This document shows positions 14,524 through 22,384 of a stretch of 30,151 nucleotides of DNA, in pieces (position 1 is the first letter of the stretch; each line of letters opens with the position of its first letter). The position numbers and the translations under genes were made by a program. Under the pieces are notes generated by a model that was not told the DNA's origin, made no database searches, and saw only the letters and a list, made by a program, of their open reading frames with translations. The stretch spans positions 1-30,151 of the IMG/VR virus record IMGVR_UViG_3300021356_000115, one strand, 5' to 3'. The stretch comes from a virus.

Positions 14524-15011
14524 TGCCTGCAGTATCTAAAGCACAGCAACGTTTTATGGGTATGGTCTATGCCGTAAAGAAGGGGGAGATGTCTGCTCCC
14601 TCTTCTGAAGTTGCGAAGGCTGCTGCTTCTATGTCAAAGAAAGATGCTAAGGACTTTGCATCAACCAAGCATAAGAAACTTCCTGAGAAAAAAGTTGCAA
14701 AGGAAGCATATTATGGTGGTGAAGAGCAAAGGAAAAAGGATGAGAAGAAGAAAAAGATTGATGCCTTTATGGATAAGGCAATGCCAAAGCGTACCTTTGA
14801 TCAACTAGGTAGAGAGACTGATCGCCGCACTGGTAAACTGAAAGAGAGTAAGTACGACAAGTACGATAAAGAGAAGAAAGAGTTTGCTAAGTCAGATCGT
14901 AAGATGAAATTTGGAAAGTTCTATGACAGAGCAAAGCAATCTAGATTGCGTCCTGGTGAAGTCAAAAAGTATGATAAGAAACTTGGTAGATACGTTTCAA
15001 ACAAAGATTGA
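14523..15011 (+). CDS. DUF3008-type protein with C-terminal extension
   Basis: The N-terminal 55 residues match DUF3008: PAVSKAQQRFMGMVYAVKKG, then SEVAKAAASMSKKDAKDFAS and TKHKKLPEKK. DUF3008 proteins are normally about 55-75 residues; here about 105 further Lys/Tyr/Asp-rich residues follow, including two KYDK-type repeats. The family's function is unknown. It is the third in a run of Lys-rich genes (11892-15011) that I take to be head-associated. Start and stop overlap the upstream gene by one base. Confidence 0.7.
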   Translation: MPAVSKAQQRFMGMVYAVKKGEMSAPSSEVAKAAASMSKKDAKDFASTKHKKLPEKKVAKEAYYGGEEQRKKDEKKKKIDAFMDKAMPKRTFDQLGRETDRRTGKLKESKYDKYDKEKKEFAKSDRKMKFGKFYDRAKQSRLRPGEVKKYDKKLGRYVSNKD

Positions 15012-15042
15012 GGATATATAGAGTGTAGAACTGAGGTTCATT

Positions 15043-15246
15043 ATGCTCGCAATTTTACTCCCACTCGCATCCAAGGTAATCTCTGATGCCGTCAAAAAGA
15101 TTCCAGAGAATGAAGAACTCGGTGAGAAACTCATTGAGATCTGTCTTGTTATCCTTGCTAAAGCGGTTAAGTTGACCAAGACTGACATGGATGATCAACT
15201 TCTTGAAGTTGTATCCAAGGCGATTAAAGCAAGAGAAGAAGAATGA
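15043..15246 (+). CDS. Small protein with hydrophobic N-terminal half
   Basis: This 67-residue protein opens MLAILLPLASKVISDAV, has a second hydrophobic helix at IEICLVILAKAV (about 31-42) and a charged end. It might be membrane-associated, but Lys and Glu between the helices make an amphipathic soluble bundle equally possible. A terminator follows directly after the stop, so it closes the late block. No family is recognised. Confidence 0.65.
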   Translation: MLAILLPLASKVISDAVKKIPENEELGEKLIEICLVILAKAVKLTKTDMDDQLLEVVSKAIKAREEE

Positions 15247-15253
15247 TAAGGTT

Positions 15254-15283
15254 GGGAGACCAAATTCAAGGTCTCCCGTTTTT
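15254..15283 (+). terminator. Rho-independent terminator
   Basis: GGGAGACC (15254-15261) pairs with GGTCTCCC (15270-15277) around an 8-base loop, followed by G and five T. Its T tract runs straight into the next late promoter. Confidence 0.85.
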
Positions 15284-15290
15284 ATAAATA
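15283..15290 (+). promoter_or_regulatory. Late promoter TATAAATA for the virion protein gene
   Basis: An exact T4 late octamer lies 32 bases before the ATG at 15322, and its first base is the last T of the preceding terminator. Confidence 0.75.
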
Positions 15291-15321
15291 TAATTAGCAA
15301 ATATTTCAACGGAAGAAAGAC

Positions 15322-15867
15322 ATGGCACTTTGGGGGAATAATGATTCCATCCGTGGCGGTGGAACAGTAGCACTTAATTATCAGACTGGAGCTGTTACCG
15401 GAACTGCAACCACCTTTGGACAGACTGGAGCAATTCAGGAAGGCGATATTATTCGCTTTGGTACTAGAGACAACGTTTATTTTGGTGATGCCGTTGTCGT
15501 CAGCGTTGCAAGCACCACTTCATTGACGATTGGTTCTACTGCAGGACTGAGTGGAGTTGCAATCGCAGGAACCACCTATGTTGGTTCACAACTTCCTAAG
15601 TCTTCTATTCTTGATTCCAAGTATAGTGAGAAGTCTGGTGTTGGCGCTAACGATTCATACATCTATGGTGTTGCATCTGAAGGACTGGACAACGCACAGT
15701 CTTCTAGTTTCGCACTGACTCACGCTGGTTGGGTTGGAGTTACTACCTACATCGATGCTTCTGGAAACTACAGAGTTAAGTCTGAGACTCTTGTCGCAAT
15801 GTCTGGTATCACCACGGGTAACGCACCTGCGTTCCCACCTGGTAACGAATACGGCGGCGTAAGCTGA
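15322..15867 (+). CDS. Virion structural protein, beta-rich
   Basis: This 181-residue protein begins MALWGNNDSIRGGGTVALNY and is rich in Thr, Ser, Gly and Val, with short strand-turn repeats (TGAVTGTATTFGQTG, then EGDIIRFGT and TTSLTIGSTAG). I recognise the MALWGN opening and composition from cyanophage virion proteins, but not its place in the particle; a head decoration or tail component is possible. An exact late promoter precedes it, and GGAAG is the ribosome site eight bases before ATG. It has no signal peptide or membrane segment. Confidence 0.7.
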   Translation: MALWGNNDSIRGGGTVALNYQTGAVTGTATTFGQTGAIQEGDIIRFGTRDNVYFGDAVVVSVASTTSLTIGSTAGLSGVAIAGTTYVGSQLPKSSILDSKYSEKSGVGANDSYIYGVASEGLDNAQSSSFALTHAGWVGVTTYIDASGNYRVKSETLVAMSGITTGNAPAFPPGNEYGGVS

Positions 15868-15887
15868 TAAACTAATCTGACTAGAGT

Positions 15888-16283
15888 ATGATTTTTAATG
15901 AACTGAATGAGGATAACTTCCTCCTGTTTGCCATCAAATATCATCAGAATCCTCAGGCAGTCACTAAAAAAGACTTTGAAAAAGATTTAAATCATTTCAA
16001 ATATATTAAAAGACTACTGAAACGATACCGTAATACAGGTGAGCTAAAAACTCACCTGTTGGTAAATCATTTTATCATTCTGTATAATATATTTGGTGAA
16101 GCAGCAACTCCAATGCTTTTCTTTAAAATTGATCGGGATTTGTGGCCTGCAATGAAGAGTTTTATAATATTCTTGAATAAGTTTCCTGAGTATCCTAAAA
16201 CCTTTATTCATGACATCAAGGTCGATCTTGAATGTATGAAGTCCTTATATCAAATCTACAATGGACAAGAAGAATTTGTTTGA
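15888..16283 (+). CDS. Conserved hypothetical protein, 131 residues (DUF7207-like)
   Basis: This helical protein contains FAIKYHQNPQAVTKKDFEKD (about 14-33), FKYIKRLLKRY (37-47) and HFIILYNIFGEAATPMLFFKI (61-81). I recall this pattern as a conserved T4-like phage protein family (DUF7207) of unknown function; the family label is from memory. It lies 20 bases after the virion protein and overlaps the next gene by 23 bases. It has hydrophobic helices but no clear membrane segment. Confidence 0.7.
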   Translation: MIFNELNEDNFLLFAIKYHQNPQAVTKKDFEKDLNHFKYIKRLLKRYRNTGELKTHLLVNHFIILYNIFGEAATPMLFFKIDRDLWPAMKSFIIFLNKFPEYPKTFIHDIKVDLECMKSLYQIYNGQEEFV

Positions 16284-16467
16284 ACGATTAAAACAAATCC
16301 GCGAAGAGGGTGTTGTGGGGGCTCCTACTAACTCAATGGCGAGTGGAAAGATTGCAGGTTCTGTTGAAGCGGGTGATCAACCCCCAGTAAGAAGAAAGAG
16401 AAAGAAGTATATTTACCAGAAGGGACTAAGAAAGATTTGGAAACCCGAAAATGGCCGATCAAGTTAA
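16261..16467 (+). CDS. Small basic protein, 68 residues
   Basis: The product has a charged N-terminal helix (LFERLKQIREEG), then a flexible APTNSMASGKIAGSVEAGD section and a very basic end with PPVRRKRKKYIYQKG. Similar APTN...AG...PPVRRK proteins occur in other T4-like phages, as I recall. Its start lies inside the previous gene and its end overlaps the next by 17 bases. The function is unknown; nucleic-acid or membrane-surface binding is possible from the charge. Confidence 0.65.
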   Translation: MDKKNLFERLKQIREEGVVGAPTNSMASGKIAGSVEAGDQPPVRRKRKKYIYQKGLRKIWKPENGRSS

Positions 16468-16852
16468 GGTTGCGGTACTAGAAGAAAGACTTGAAAACTT
16501 TGAGGCATTTGTCTCTAAGTTGGACGCTGCTATTGAAAAAATAGCGGAGGTAAATAATAATGTGTCGCGCATGTTGGCGGTTCATGAAGAAAGAATATCA
16601 AAACAAGAAGAAATCGACTCAGTACTGTTTGATAAGATCGACAAACTCCGTGATAAAATGGACAGCGATCACGACAGCGTTAGTAAACGATTATCTGTAT
16701 TGGAACGAAAACTTTGGTTGGGACTCGGAGCACTGGGAGCAGTGGTAGCACTTTCCAATCCACAAGCAATTAAAATGATTAGACCCTTGTTATCTTCCGC
16801 AGAGAGTGCTATAGTGGCACCAGTGGTTGCCTTTGTGAATGGATCATATTGA
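16451..16852 (+). CDS. Coiled-coil protein with one C-terminal membrane segment
   Basis: The 133-residue protein has a long heptad-patterned region (about 5-85) and then a hydrophobic segment LWLGLGALGAVVALS (88-102), followed by a second apolar stretch near 118-129. This tail-anchored coiled-coil shape resembles XhlA-type proteins that assist phage lysis, but such shapes are not specific. It overlaps the small basic gene upstream and primase downstream (14 bases). The lysis link is weak inference. Confidence 0.7.
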   Translation: MADQVKVAVLEERLENFEAFVSKLDAAIEKIAEVNNNVSRMLAVHEERISKQEEIDSVLFDKIDKLRDKMDSDHDSVSKRLSVLERKLWLGLGALGAVVALSNPQAIKMIRPLLSSAESAIVAPVVAFVNGSY

Positions 16853-17816
16853 TTCCAAGTTTATTGGACTCGTATCACCAAGACTTCAGAAGTTTAAGAG
16901 AGTAAAGTCAAACCTTTATAACTTCCGTTGTCCTATCTGTGGAGACTCACAGAAGAACAAGAATAAGACTAGAGGATACTTGTATGCTGTAAAGGCAAAC
17001 ACTAACTTCAAGTGTCACAATTGTGGTGCGTCAATGTCGCTTAACAACTTCTTGAAGGAGGTAGATCCTGCTATCCATAAGCAATATACTATGGAGAAGT
17101 TTAAGAGTGGTCACACTGGTAGGAACTTCTTTACTGAAGAACCTGAGTTTAAGTTTGAGGCACCCAAGTTCAAGACAAAGATTAAACTTCCTAAGTGTTC
17201 TGAGAATTCTGGAGCAGAGGGTTATCTTGTAGCGAGAAAACTTGACCCTGAGAACTTTTACTTTGCTGAACACTTTAAGAAGTTTGTCAATAAATTAAAA
17301 CCAACTTTTGAAGATACAAAGTATGATGAACCACGCATCATCATTCCTTTGTATTATAAGAAAAACCTAATTGGTATTCAGGGCAGATCTATGGATTTTG
17401 GAAATCCTAAGTCTGTTAAATATATCACTGTGATGATTAATGATGACGCACCAAAAATCTATGGGTTGGACAACATCAAGTCCGATGCTCCAGTCTATGT
17501 TACGGAAGGACCATTCGACAGCACGTTCATTTCAAATGCGATTGCTATGTGTGGAGCTGATGCTGATGTTCGTAAGTGGGGGGTTAGCAATCCTGTGTGG
17601 ATCTATGATAACGAACCACGTAATCGAGAGATCGTCAACCGAATCGCAAAAACAATCGATTCTGGTGACAAGGTAGTAATCTGGCCTGATCGAATTGATG
17701 ATAAAGACATCAATGATATGGTTATGTCTGGACTTGACGTTCAATCTATGATAGAATCAAATACATACTCTGGTTTAGAAGCAAAACTTAAATTCACCTC
17801 TTGGAAGAAAATATGA
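16839..17816 (+). CDS. 61: DNA primase gp61
   Basis: gp61 lays RNA primers for lagging-strand synthesis in complex with helicase gp41. The 325-residue product (T4: 342) has the N-terminal zinc-binding motif CPICGDS (31-37) paired with CHNCG (59-63), and a TOPRIM-like core with VYVTEGPFDS (219-228, E223 as the likely metal ligand), IYDNEP (255-260) and VVIWPDRIDDKDIND (279-293). It overlaps the coiled-coil gene by 14 bases and the nrdA start by four bases. Confidence 0.93.
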   Translation: MDHIDSKFIGLVSPRLQKFKRVKSNLYNFRCPICGDSQKNKNKTRGYLYAVKANTNFKCHNCGASMSLNNFLKEVDPAIHKQYTMEKFKSGHTGRNFFTEEPEFKFEAPKFKTKIKLPKCSENSGAEGYLVARKLDPENFYFAEHFKKFVNKLKPTFEDTKYDEPRIIIPLYYKKNLIGIQGRSMDFGNPKSVKYITVMINDDAPKIYGLDNIKSDAPVYVTEGPFDSTFISNAIAMCGADADVRKWGVSNPVWIYDNEPRNREIVNRIAKTIDSGDKVVIWPDRIDDKDINDMVMSGLDVQSMIESNTYSGLEAKLKFTSWKKI

Positions 17817-20113
17817 GTAACGGTACGAAGGTTAAGAAGAGAGACGGGAGAATCGAGTCTCTTGATTTGGACAAAATGCATCTGATGGTAGACGAGGCGT
17901 GCCAAGGTCTTGCGGGTGTATCAGCAAGTCAGGTTGAAATGAAATCTGGCATTCAGTTTTACGACGGTATCACAACAGCAGAGATTCAAGAAATTCTGAT
18001 CAAAGCAGCAAGCGATCTGATTGATCTTGATCATCCTAACTATCAGTTCGTAGCAGCACGTCTGCTTCTATTTGCTCTCCGTAAGCAACTGTATGGTCGT
18101 ATGAGAGAGTTCCCGTCTCTTGCAGACCACATCACCAAACTTGCGTATGATGAGGTTTATGACAAGGACATCTTTACCAAGTATTCAATTGAAGAGATTC
18201 AGAAAGCAGAAGGTTTCATTGATCACGATCGTGACTTTCTGTTTACATATGCTGGTTTAAGGCAGGTTGTAGATAAATACCTAGTACAGGACAGATCGTC
18301 TGGAGAGGTCTTTGAGACTCCTCAACAGATGTATATTATGATTGCTCTGACTATCTTTGCCGAGTATCCCAAGGACACTAGGATGTCCTACGTAAAGAGG
18401 TATTACGATGCAATCTCCAAGCACCGAATCAACATCCCAACGCCAATCATGGCAGGGGTCAGAACACCCATTCGTCAATTTGCATCTTGTGTTCTCGTTG
18501 ATGTTGATGACACCCTCGATAGTATCTTTAGCAGCGATATGGCTATTGGCAAATACGTTGCACAGAGGGCTGGTATCGGTATCAACGCGGGCAGAATCCG
18601 TGGCATCAACGCTAAGATCCGAGGCGGAGAGGTACAACACACAGGCGTGGTCCCCTTCCTTAAAAAGTTTGAAGCAACTGTCCGATGCTGCACACAAAAC
18701 GGCATCAGAGGTGGTTCTGCTACAGTTCACTTTCCTATCTGGCATCAAGAGATCGAAGACATCATCGTCCTGAAGAACAACAAAGGTACTGAAGATAACA
18801 GGGTAAGGAAACTTGACTACTCAATCCAGATTTCAAAGATTTTCTACGAACGTTTCATTGCGGATGGAGAGATTAGCCTGTTCTCACCGCACGACGTACC
18901 AGGTCTCTATGACGCTTTTGGTACTGATAGGTTCGATGATTTATATGTGGGGTTTGAACGAGATGAGTCTGTTCCAAGAAAAACTGTCGGGGCGCAGAAA
19001 TTAATCCTTGATATTCTCAAAGAGAGAGCAGAGACTGGTCGTCTGTATCTGATGAATATCGATCATTGCAACTCTCACTCTTCCTTCAAGGATAAGGTGA
19101 ACATGAGTAACCTCTGCCAAGAGATCACTCTGCCTACAGATCCTATCAATCATATCGATGATCAAGCAGGAGAGATTGCTTTGTGCATCCTGTCTGCTAT
19201 CAACGTAGGCAAGGTCAAGTCTGATGATGAATTGGAAGAACTCTGTGATCTGGCAGTCCGTGGACTTGAGGAATTGATTGATTATCAGGGATATCCAGTT
19301 GCTGCAGCAGAACGCGCTACAAAGGCACGTAGATCGCTTGGAATTGGTTTTATCGGTCTTGCTCACTATCTTGCTAAGTTGGGTTATAATTACGATTCCC
19401 AAGAGGCATGGGACGCAGTTCATGGACTCACCGAATCCTTCCAGTATTACCTGCTGAAAGCATCCAATCAACTTGCGAAGGAGAAGGGTTGGTGTGAAGA
19501 GTTTGGTCGCACCAAGTATGCGGATGGCATCCTGCCAATCGATACATACAAGAAGGACGTAGATGAAATTACCACGCAGGGGTACCAGCATGATTGGGAA
19601 GGTCTTAGAGCATCTATCCTGGAATTCGGACTCAGACATAGCACTCTGTCCGCACAAATGCCTTCGGAGAGCAGTTCCGTTGTGTCAAATGCAACAAACG
19701 GAATCGAACCTCCTAGAGACTACCTGTCCGTTAAGAAGAGCAAAAAGGGCCCGCTTAAGCAAATTGTTCCGCAATACGGATCCCTGAAGAATAACTATAC
19801 CTTGCTGTGGGATATGCCATCTAACCGTGGGTATGTTAATATTGTCGCAGTCATGCAGAAGTTCTTTGATCAAGCAATTTCTGGTAACTGGAGTTACAAT
19901 CCTGAGAACTATCCAGACAATGAAGTCCCAGTGTCCGTCATGGCACAAGACTTTTTGACTACATATAAGTACGGTTGGAAAACTTCTTACTATCAGAATA
20001 CAAACGATCTTAAGTCTGATGAAGTTCAAGAAGAGAACAACGCCGAGCTAGATAATTTGCTAAATGAGTTAGAACAAGCCGAGGAGGGAGAGTGTGAATC
20101 CTGTGCAGTTTAA
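17813..20113 (+). CDS. nrdA: Ribonucleotide reductase class Ia large subunit NrdA
   Basis: NrdA reduces ribonucleoside diphosphates to deoxy forms for phage DNA synthesis. The 766-residue product starts with an ATP-cone-like region (KRDGRIESLDLDKMHLMV, about 9-26). Key residues are visible: C226 in FASCVLVD, the NLCQEI motif with N433, C435 and E437, the MPSESSSVVSNATNG loop, the SYYQNT radical-path tyrosine pair near the end, and the C-terminal GECESCAV redox cysteines. Start ATG 17813 overlaps the primase stop (ATGA), with GGAAGAAAAT as ribosome site; a TTG at 17801 is less likely. It is full-length and apparently intact. Confidence 0.96.
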   Translation: MSNGTKVKKRDGRIESLDLDKMHLMVDEACQGLAGVSASQVEMKSGIQFYDGITTAEIQEILIKAASDLIDLDHPNYQFVAARLLLFALRKQLYGRMREFPSLADHITKLAYDEVYDKDIFTKYSIEEIQKAEGFIDHDRDFLFTYAGLRQVVDKYLVQDRSSGEVFETPQQMYIMIALTIFAEYPKDTRMSYVKRYYDAISKHRINIPTPIMAGVRTPIRQFASCVLVDVDDTLDSIFSSDMAIGKYVAQRAGIGINAGRIRGINAKIRGGEVQHTGVVPFLKKFEATVRCCTQNGIRGGSATVHFPIWHQEIEDIIVLKNNKGTEDNRVRKLDYSIQISKIFYERFIADGEISLFSPHDVPGLYDAFGTDRFDDLYVGFERDESVPRKTVGAQKLILDILKERAETGRLYLMNIDHCNSHSSFKDKVNMSNLCQEITLPTDPINHIDDQAGEIALCILSAINVGKVKSDDELEELCDLAVRGLEELIDYQGYPVAAAERATKARRSLGIGFIGLAHYLAKLGYNYDSQEAWDAVHGLTESFQYYLLKASNQLAKEKGWCEEFGRTKYADGILPIDTYKKDVDEITTQGYQHDWEGLRASILEFGLRHSTLSAQMPSESSSVVSNATNGIEPPRDYLSVKKSKKGPLKQIVPQYGSLKNNYTLLWDMPSNRGYVNIVAVMQKFFDQAISGNWSYNPENYPDNEVPVSVMAQDFLTTYKYGWKTSYYQNTNDLKSDEVQEENNAELDNLLNELEQAEEGECESCAV

Positions 20114-21293
20114 GATTTCGACAATGGACGATCAACCGTCCGTGAAAAAAACTGTTGAAGGCATGACTGTCTTCAATACAGAACAAGTTAACACTAAAAA
20201 GCAACCAATGTTTTTTGGAAAACCTCTGGGAGTCCAGAGGTATGATTCCTACAAGTATCCCGTTTTTGATAAACTTACAACCCAACAACTGGGATACTTC
20301 TGGAGACCTGAGGAAGTGTCACTTCAAAAAGATCGTGGAGATTATCAGACACTTCGCCCCGAACAGAAACATATCTATACTTCCAACTTGAAGTATCAGA
20401 TCATGCTTGATTCAATTCAAGGTCGTGGTCCTGGAATGGCATTCATTCCTTACTGCTCCTTACCTGAACTTGAGGCATGTATGGAAGTTTGGGGATTTAT
20501 GGAAATGATCCATAGTCGTTCATATACTTACATTATCAAGAACGTATATTCAGACCCATCAGAGGTCTTTGATAAGATTGTATCTGACCCCCGTATTCTG
20601 GAGCGTGCTAGTAGCGTTACAGAGGCATATGATGACTTCATCAATAGTGCTCAAACATGGGGCAATGGACAGATGTGGCAGGCAGACTTTAGAGATTCAC
20701 CATCAGCACAATGGGAGATCAAAGATGTCAAACGCAGACTCTACAGAGCAGTCGCCAACGTTAACATTCTTGAGGGTATTCGGTTCTACGTTAGTTTTGC
20801 TTGTAGTTTCGCCTTCGGTGAACTTAAGCTTATGGAAGGATCAGCTAAGATCATCTCTCTTATCGCAAGAGACGAAAATCAACACCTAGCAATCACTCAG
20901 AACATTCTGAACAAGTGGAAGGCAGGTGATGATCCTGAGATGAAGCAAATTATGAAGGAAGAAGAAGAGTGGACATATGCTGCATTTGATCGTGCTGTAA
21001 ACGAAGAGAAACGTTGGGCAGACTACCTGTTTAAGGACGGATCGATGATTGGTCTCAACGATAAACTTCTGCAACAGTATGTGGAATGGATTGCAAATAG
21101 AAGACTCAAAGCGATTGGACTGAAACCACAGTATGATATCGCTGCTAAGAACAACCCACTGCCTTGGACGCAGCACTGGATCTCCTCTAAGGGTCTCCAG
21201 GTTGCTCCACAAGAAACAGAGGTTGAATCATATGTTGTTGGAGGAATCAAACAAGATGTGAAAAAGGACACATTCAGTGGTTTCCAACTCTGA
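20094..21293 (+). CDS. nrdB: Ribonucleotide reductase small subunit NrdB (GTG start)
   Basis: NrdB carries the diiron-tyrosyl radical cofactor for NrdA. In 399 residues the ligand set keeps E. coli spacing: D83 in GDYQTL, E137 and H140 in FMEMIHSRSY with radical Y144, E227 in NILEGIRFY, E261 and H264 in ARDENQHLA. The frame begins with GTG at 20094, six bases after the strong GGAGGGA ribosome site at 20082-20088, inside the last codons of nrdA (20-base overlap). An ATG at 20124 is the alternative and would drop ten residues. A terminator follows, so nrdAB closes the operon. Confidence 0.95.
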   Translation: MNPVQFKISTMDDQPSVKKTVEGMTVFNTEQVNTKKQPMFFGKPLGVQRYDSYKYPVFDKLTTQQLGYFWRPEEVSLQKDRGDYQTLRPEQKHIYTSNLKYQIMLDSIQGRGPGMAFIPYCSLPELEACMEVWGFMEMIHSRSYTYIIKNVYSDPSEVFDKIVSDPRILERASSVTEAYDDFINSAQTWGNGQMWQADFRDSPSAQWEIKDVKRRLYRAVANVNILEGIRFYVSFACSFAFGELKLMEGSAKIISLIARDENQHLAITQNILNKWKAGDDPEMKQIMKEEEEWTYAAFDRAVNEEKRWADYLFKDGSMIGLNDKLLQQYVEWIANRRLKAIGLKPQYDIAAKNNPLPWTQHWISSKGLQVAPQETEVESYVVGGIKQDVKKDTFSGFQL

Positions 21294-21306
21294 TATGTGC
21301 TAGATA

Positions 21307-21330
21307 GGGGAGGTAACACTCCCCTTTTTT
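21307..21330 (+). terminator. Terminator after nrdB
   Basis: GGGGAG (21307-21312) and CTCCCC (21319-21324) form a stem with a 6-base loop, followed by six T. The start codon of the next gene follows two bases after the T tract. Confidence 0.85.
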
Positions 21331-21331
21331 A

Positions 21332-21493
21332 ATGCCTAGAAATCAAGTCACAATCGCAGAACTCAGAACTAGAGTAGAGAGACTTAAGAACGAACTATAC
21401 TGGGAGGAAAGTAAGTATGGTTCAGAGGCCAGAGGATTGGCCCATAAATACCTCAATCAGGTATTTGATATTCTAGATGAGTATAGACTATGA
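21332..21493 (+). CDS. Small helical protein, 53 residues
   Basis: The ATG at 21332 opens a frame to TGA at 21491-21493. The product begins MPRNQVTIAELRTRVERLKN and ends in NQVFDILDEYRL; a short coiled coil is likely. I recall very similar small proteins next to nrdB in cyanomyoviruses. There is no ribosome site directly before the ATG: the only GGAGG is in the left arm of the terminator, 19 bases upstream. Its 3' end overlaps the nuclease gene by 17 bases. Function unknown. Confidence 0.7.
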   Translation: MPRNQVTIAELRTRVERLKNELYWEESKYGSEARGLAHKYLNQVFDILDEYRL

Positions 21494-21914
21494 GAATCCT
21501 TGGGTTTACTTGGAACGAACTTTTAATAGTGACGATGTTGGTGATTACTTTGGTTTTGTTTATGAAATTACCAATCTCCTCAACGGCAGACGTTACATTG
21601 GAAGAAAGTATTTTTGGTCGTTCCGAACTCCCAAAGGAAAGAAACGCAAAGTAAAACAAGAATCAGATTGGAAAAAGTACTATGGGTCTTGTCCAGAACT
21701 TAAAGAAGACATTATCAAATACGGCAAGCAGAATTTTAGCAGAACTATCATCAGCCTTCATAAGACGAAGGGCAAAACTAATTTCGAAGAAACCAGACAA
21801 CTCTTCGGAAACAATGTCCTTACCGAATCCCTTGACGACGGAACCCCCAGATACTACAATAGCAACATCCTCTCAAGGTACTTCCGAAAAGATTACTATG
21901 GAAAAGACGAGTGA
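21477..21914 (+). CDS. GIY-YIG-like endonuclease
   Basis: The 145-residue protein carries a plausible GIY-YIG core: GFVYEITNLLNGRRYIGRKYF (26-46, with YIG at 40-42 and R43), a WKKYYGS block (65-71) and FEETRQLF (103-110) with E104 or E105 as candidate metal ligand, then YYNSNILSRY near the end. The GIY half is degenerate (GFVY). It could be a free-standing homing-type enzyme or a conserved recombination or repair nuclease; the small size and conserved place beside nrdB favour the second. It overlaps both neighbours. Confidence 0.7.
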   Translation: MSIDYENPWVYLERTFNSDDVGDYFGFVYEITNLLNGRRYIGRKYFWSFRTPKGKKRKVKQESDWKKYYGSCPELKEDIIKYGKQNFSRTIISLHKTKGKTNFEETRQLFGNNVLTESLDDGTPRYYNSNILSRYFRKDYYGKDE

Positions 21915-22104
21915 AGAAATTGTCTGTCATATCCATGACTGGGCAGTAGACCGCATTGCAGATATGCATCAAGAAGTTGCGGACAATCAAAAGGACATGG
22001 GGGAACTTGACGACGCCTATGCTATCTACCAGGAGTTCGCTGAATGGATTGAACCTGAAGGCGAGGATATCGAACTACTATCACTAGAACGAGACGACTT
22101 CTAG
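21898..22104 (+). CDS. Small acidic protein, 68 residues
   Basis: I chose ATG 21898, which overlaps the end of the nuclease gene by 17 bases, over a longer frame from 21682 whose first 72 codons are out of frame with the nuclease and of low complexity. The product begins MEKTSEEIVCHIHDWAVDRI and is strongly acidic and helical. A terminator follows. No function is recognised. Confidence 0.6.
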   Translation: MEKTSEEIVCHIHDWAVDRIADMHQEVADNQKDMGELDDAYAIYQEFAEWIEPEGEDIELLSLERDDF

Positions 22105-22112
22105 GGGCATAC

Positions 22113-22139
22113 AGAGGGGTTTCAGGACCCCTCTTTTTT
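22113..22139 (+). terminator. Rho-independent terminator
   Basis: AGAGGGGT (22113-22120) pairs perfectly with ACCCCTCT (22127-22134) around a 6-base loop, with a T run to 22139. It ends the nuclease unit before the tRNA region. Confidence 0.88.
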
Positions 22140-22143
22140 ATGC

Positions 22144-22172
22144 TTGACAATACCCTGAATGATAAGTAAAAT
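22144..22172 (+). promoter_or_regulatory. Sigma70-type promoter TTGACA-17-TAAAAT
   Basis: A perfect -35 (22144-22149) and a five-of-six -10 (22167-22172) are separated by 17 bases. It lies directly after the terminator and 99 bases before tRNA-Arg, upstream of a second, stronger promoter. Confidence 0.65.
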
Positions 22173-22200
22173 TTGGCTTGTCCGGTTCCAAGGGGAGCTA

Positions 22201-22218
22201 TAAGTATTACTTAAGTAT
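22201..22218. repeat. Direct repeat TAAGTAT, 11-base period
   Basis: TAAGTAT occurs at 22201-22207 and again at 22212-22218, one helical turn apart, and nine bases before the -35 of the consensus promoter. The spacing would suit an activator site, but seven-base AT-rich repeats can arise by chance. Confidence 0.4.
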
Positions 22219-22227
22219 CTAAGAGAG

Positions 22228-22256
22228 TTGACACACTTAGCAGAGACTTGTATAAT
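22228..22256 (+). promoter_or_regulatory. Consensus promoter TTGACA-17-TATAAT for tRNA-Arg
   Basis: Both hexamers match the sigma70 consensus exactly (22228-22233 and 22251-22256) with the ideal 17-base spacer. The tRNA starts 15 bases after the -10, so the primary transcript begins just before the mature 5' end. It should be an early promoter read by unmodified host polymerase. Confidence 0.9.
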
Positions 22257-22270
22257 TAAAAGGTATTCAA

Positions 22271-22344
22271 GACTCGTTAGCTCAGCTGGATAGAGCAACT
22301 GCCTTCTAAGCAGTCGGTCGTAGGTTCGAATCCTACACGAGTCG
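22271..22344 (+). tRNA. tRNA-Arg (anticodon TCT)
   Basis: Acceptor GACTCGT pairs with ACGAGTC, D arm GCTC/GAGC, anticodon stem ACTGC/GCAGT with loop CTTCTAA (anticodon 22305-22307), T arm GTAGG TTCGAAT CCTAC, discriminator G. CCA is not encoded. It decodes AGA and AGG. Confidence 0.96.
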
Positions 22345-22384
22345 TTAATAATATTATAGATAGTAAAAGTCTTAAAGTAGTAAA

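Noticed and set aside
19001-19657. 218-codon open frame on the - strand opposite nrdA
   Set aside because: Cys- and Leu-rich low-complexity translation with no family features; it mirrors nrdA codon use.
21682-21897. 72-codon N-terminal extension of the small acidic protein
   Set aside because: It runs entirely inside the nuclease gene in another frame, with Ser/Thr/Pro-rich filler; the ATG at 21898 gives the coherent protein.
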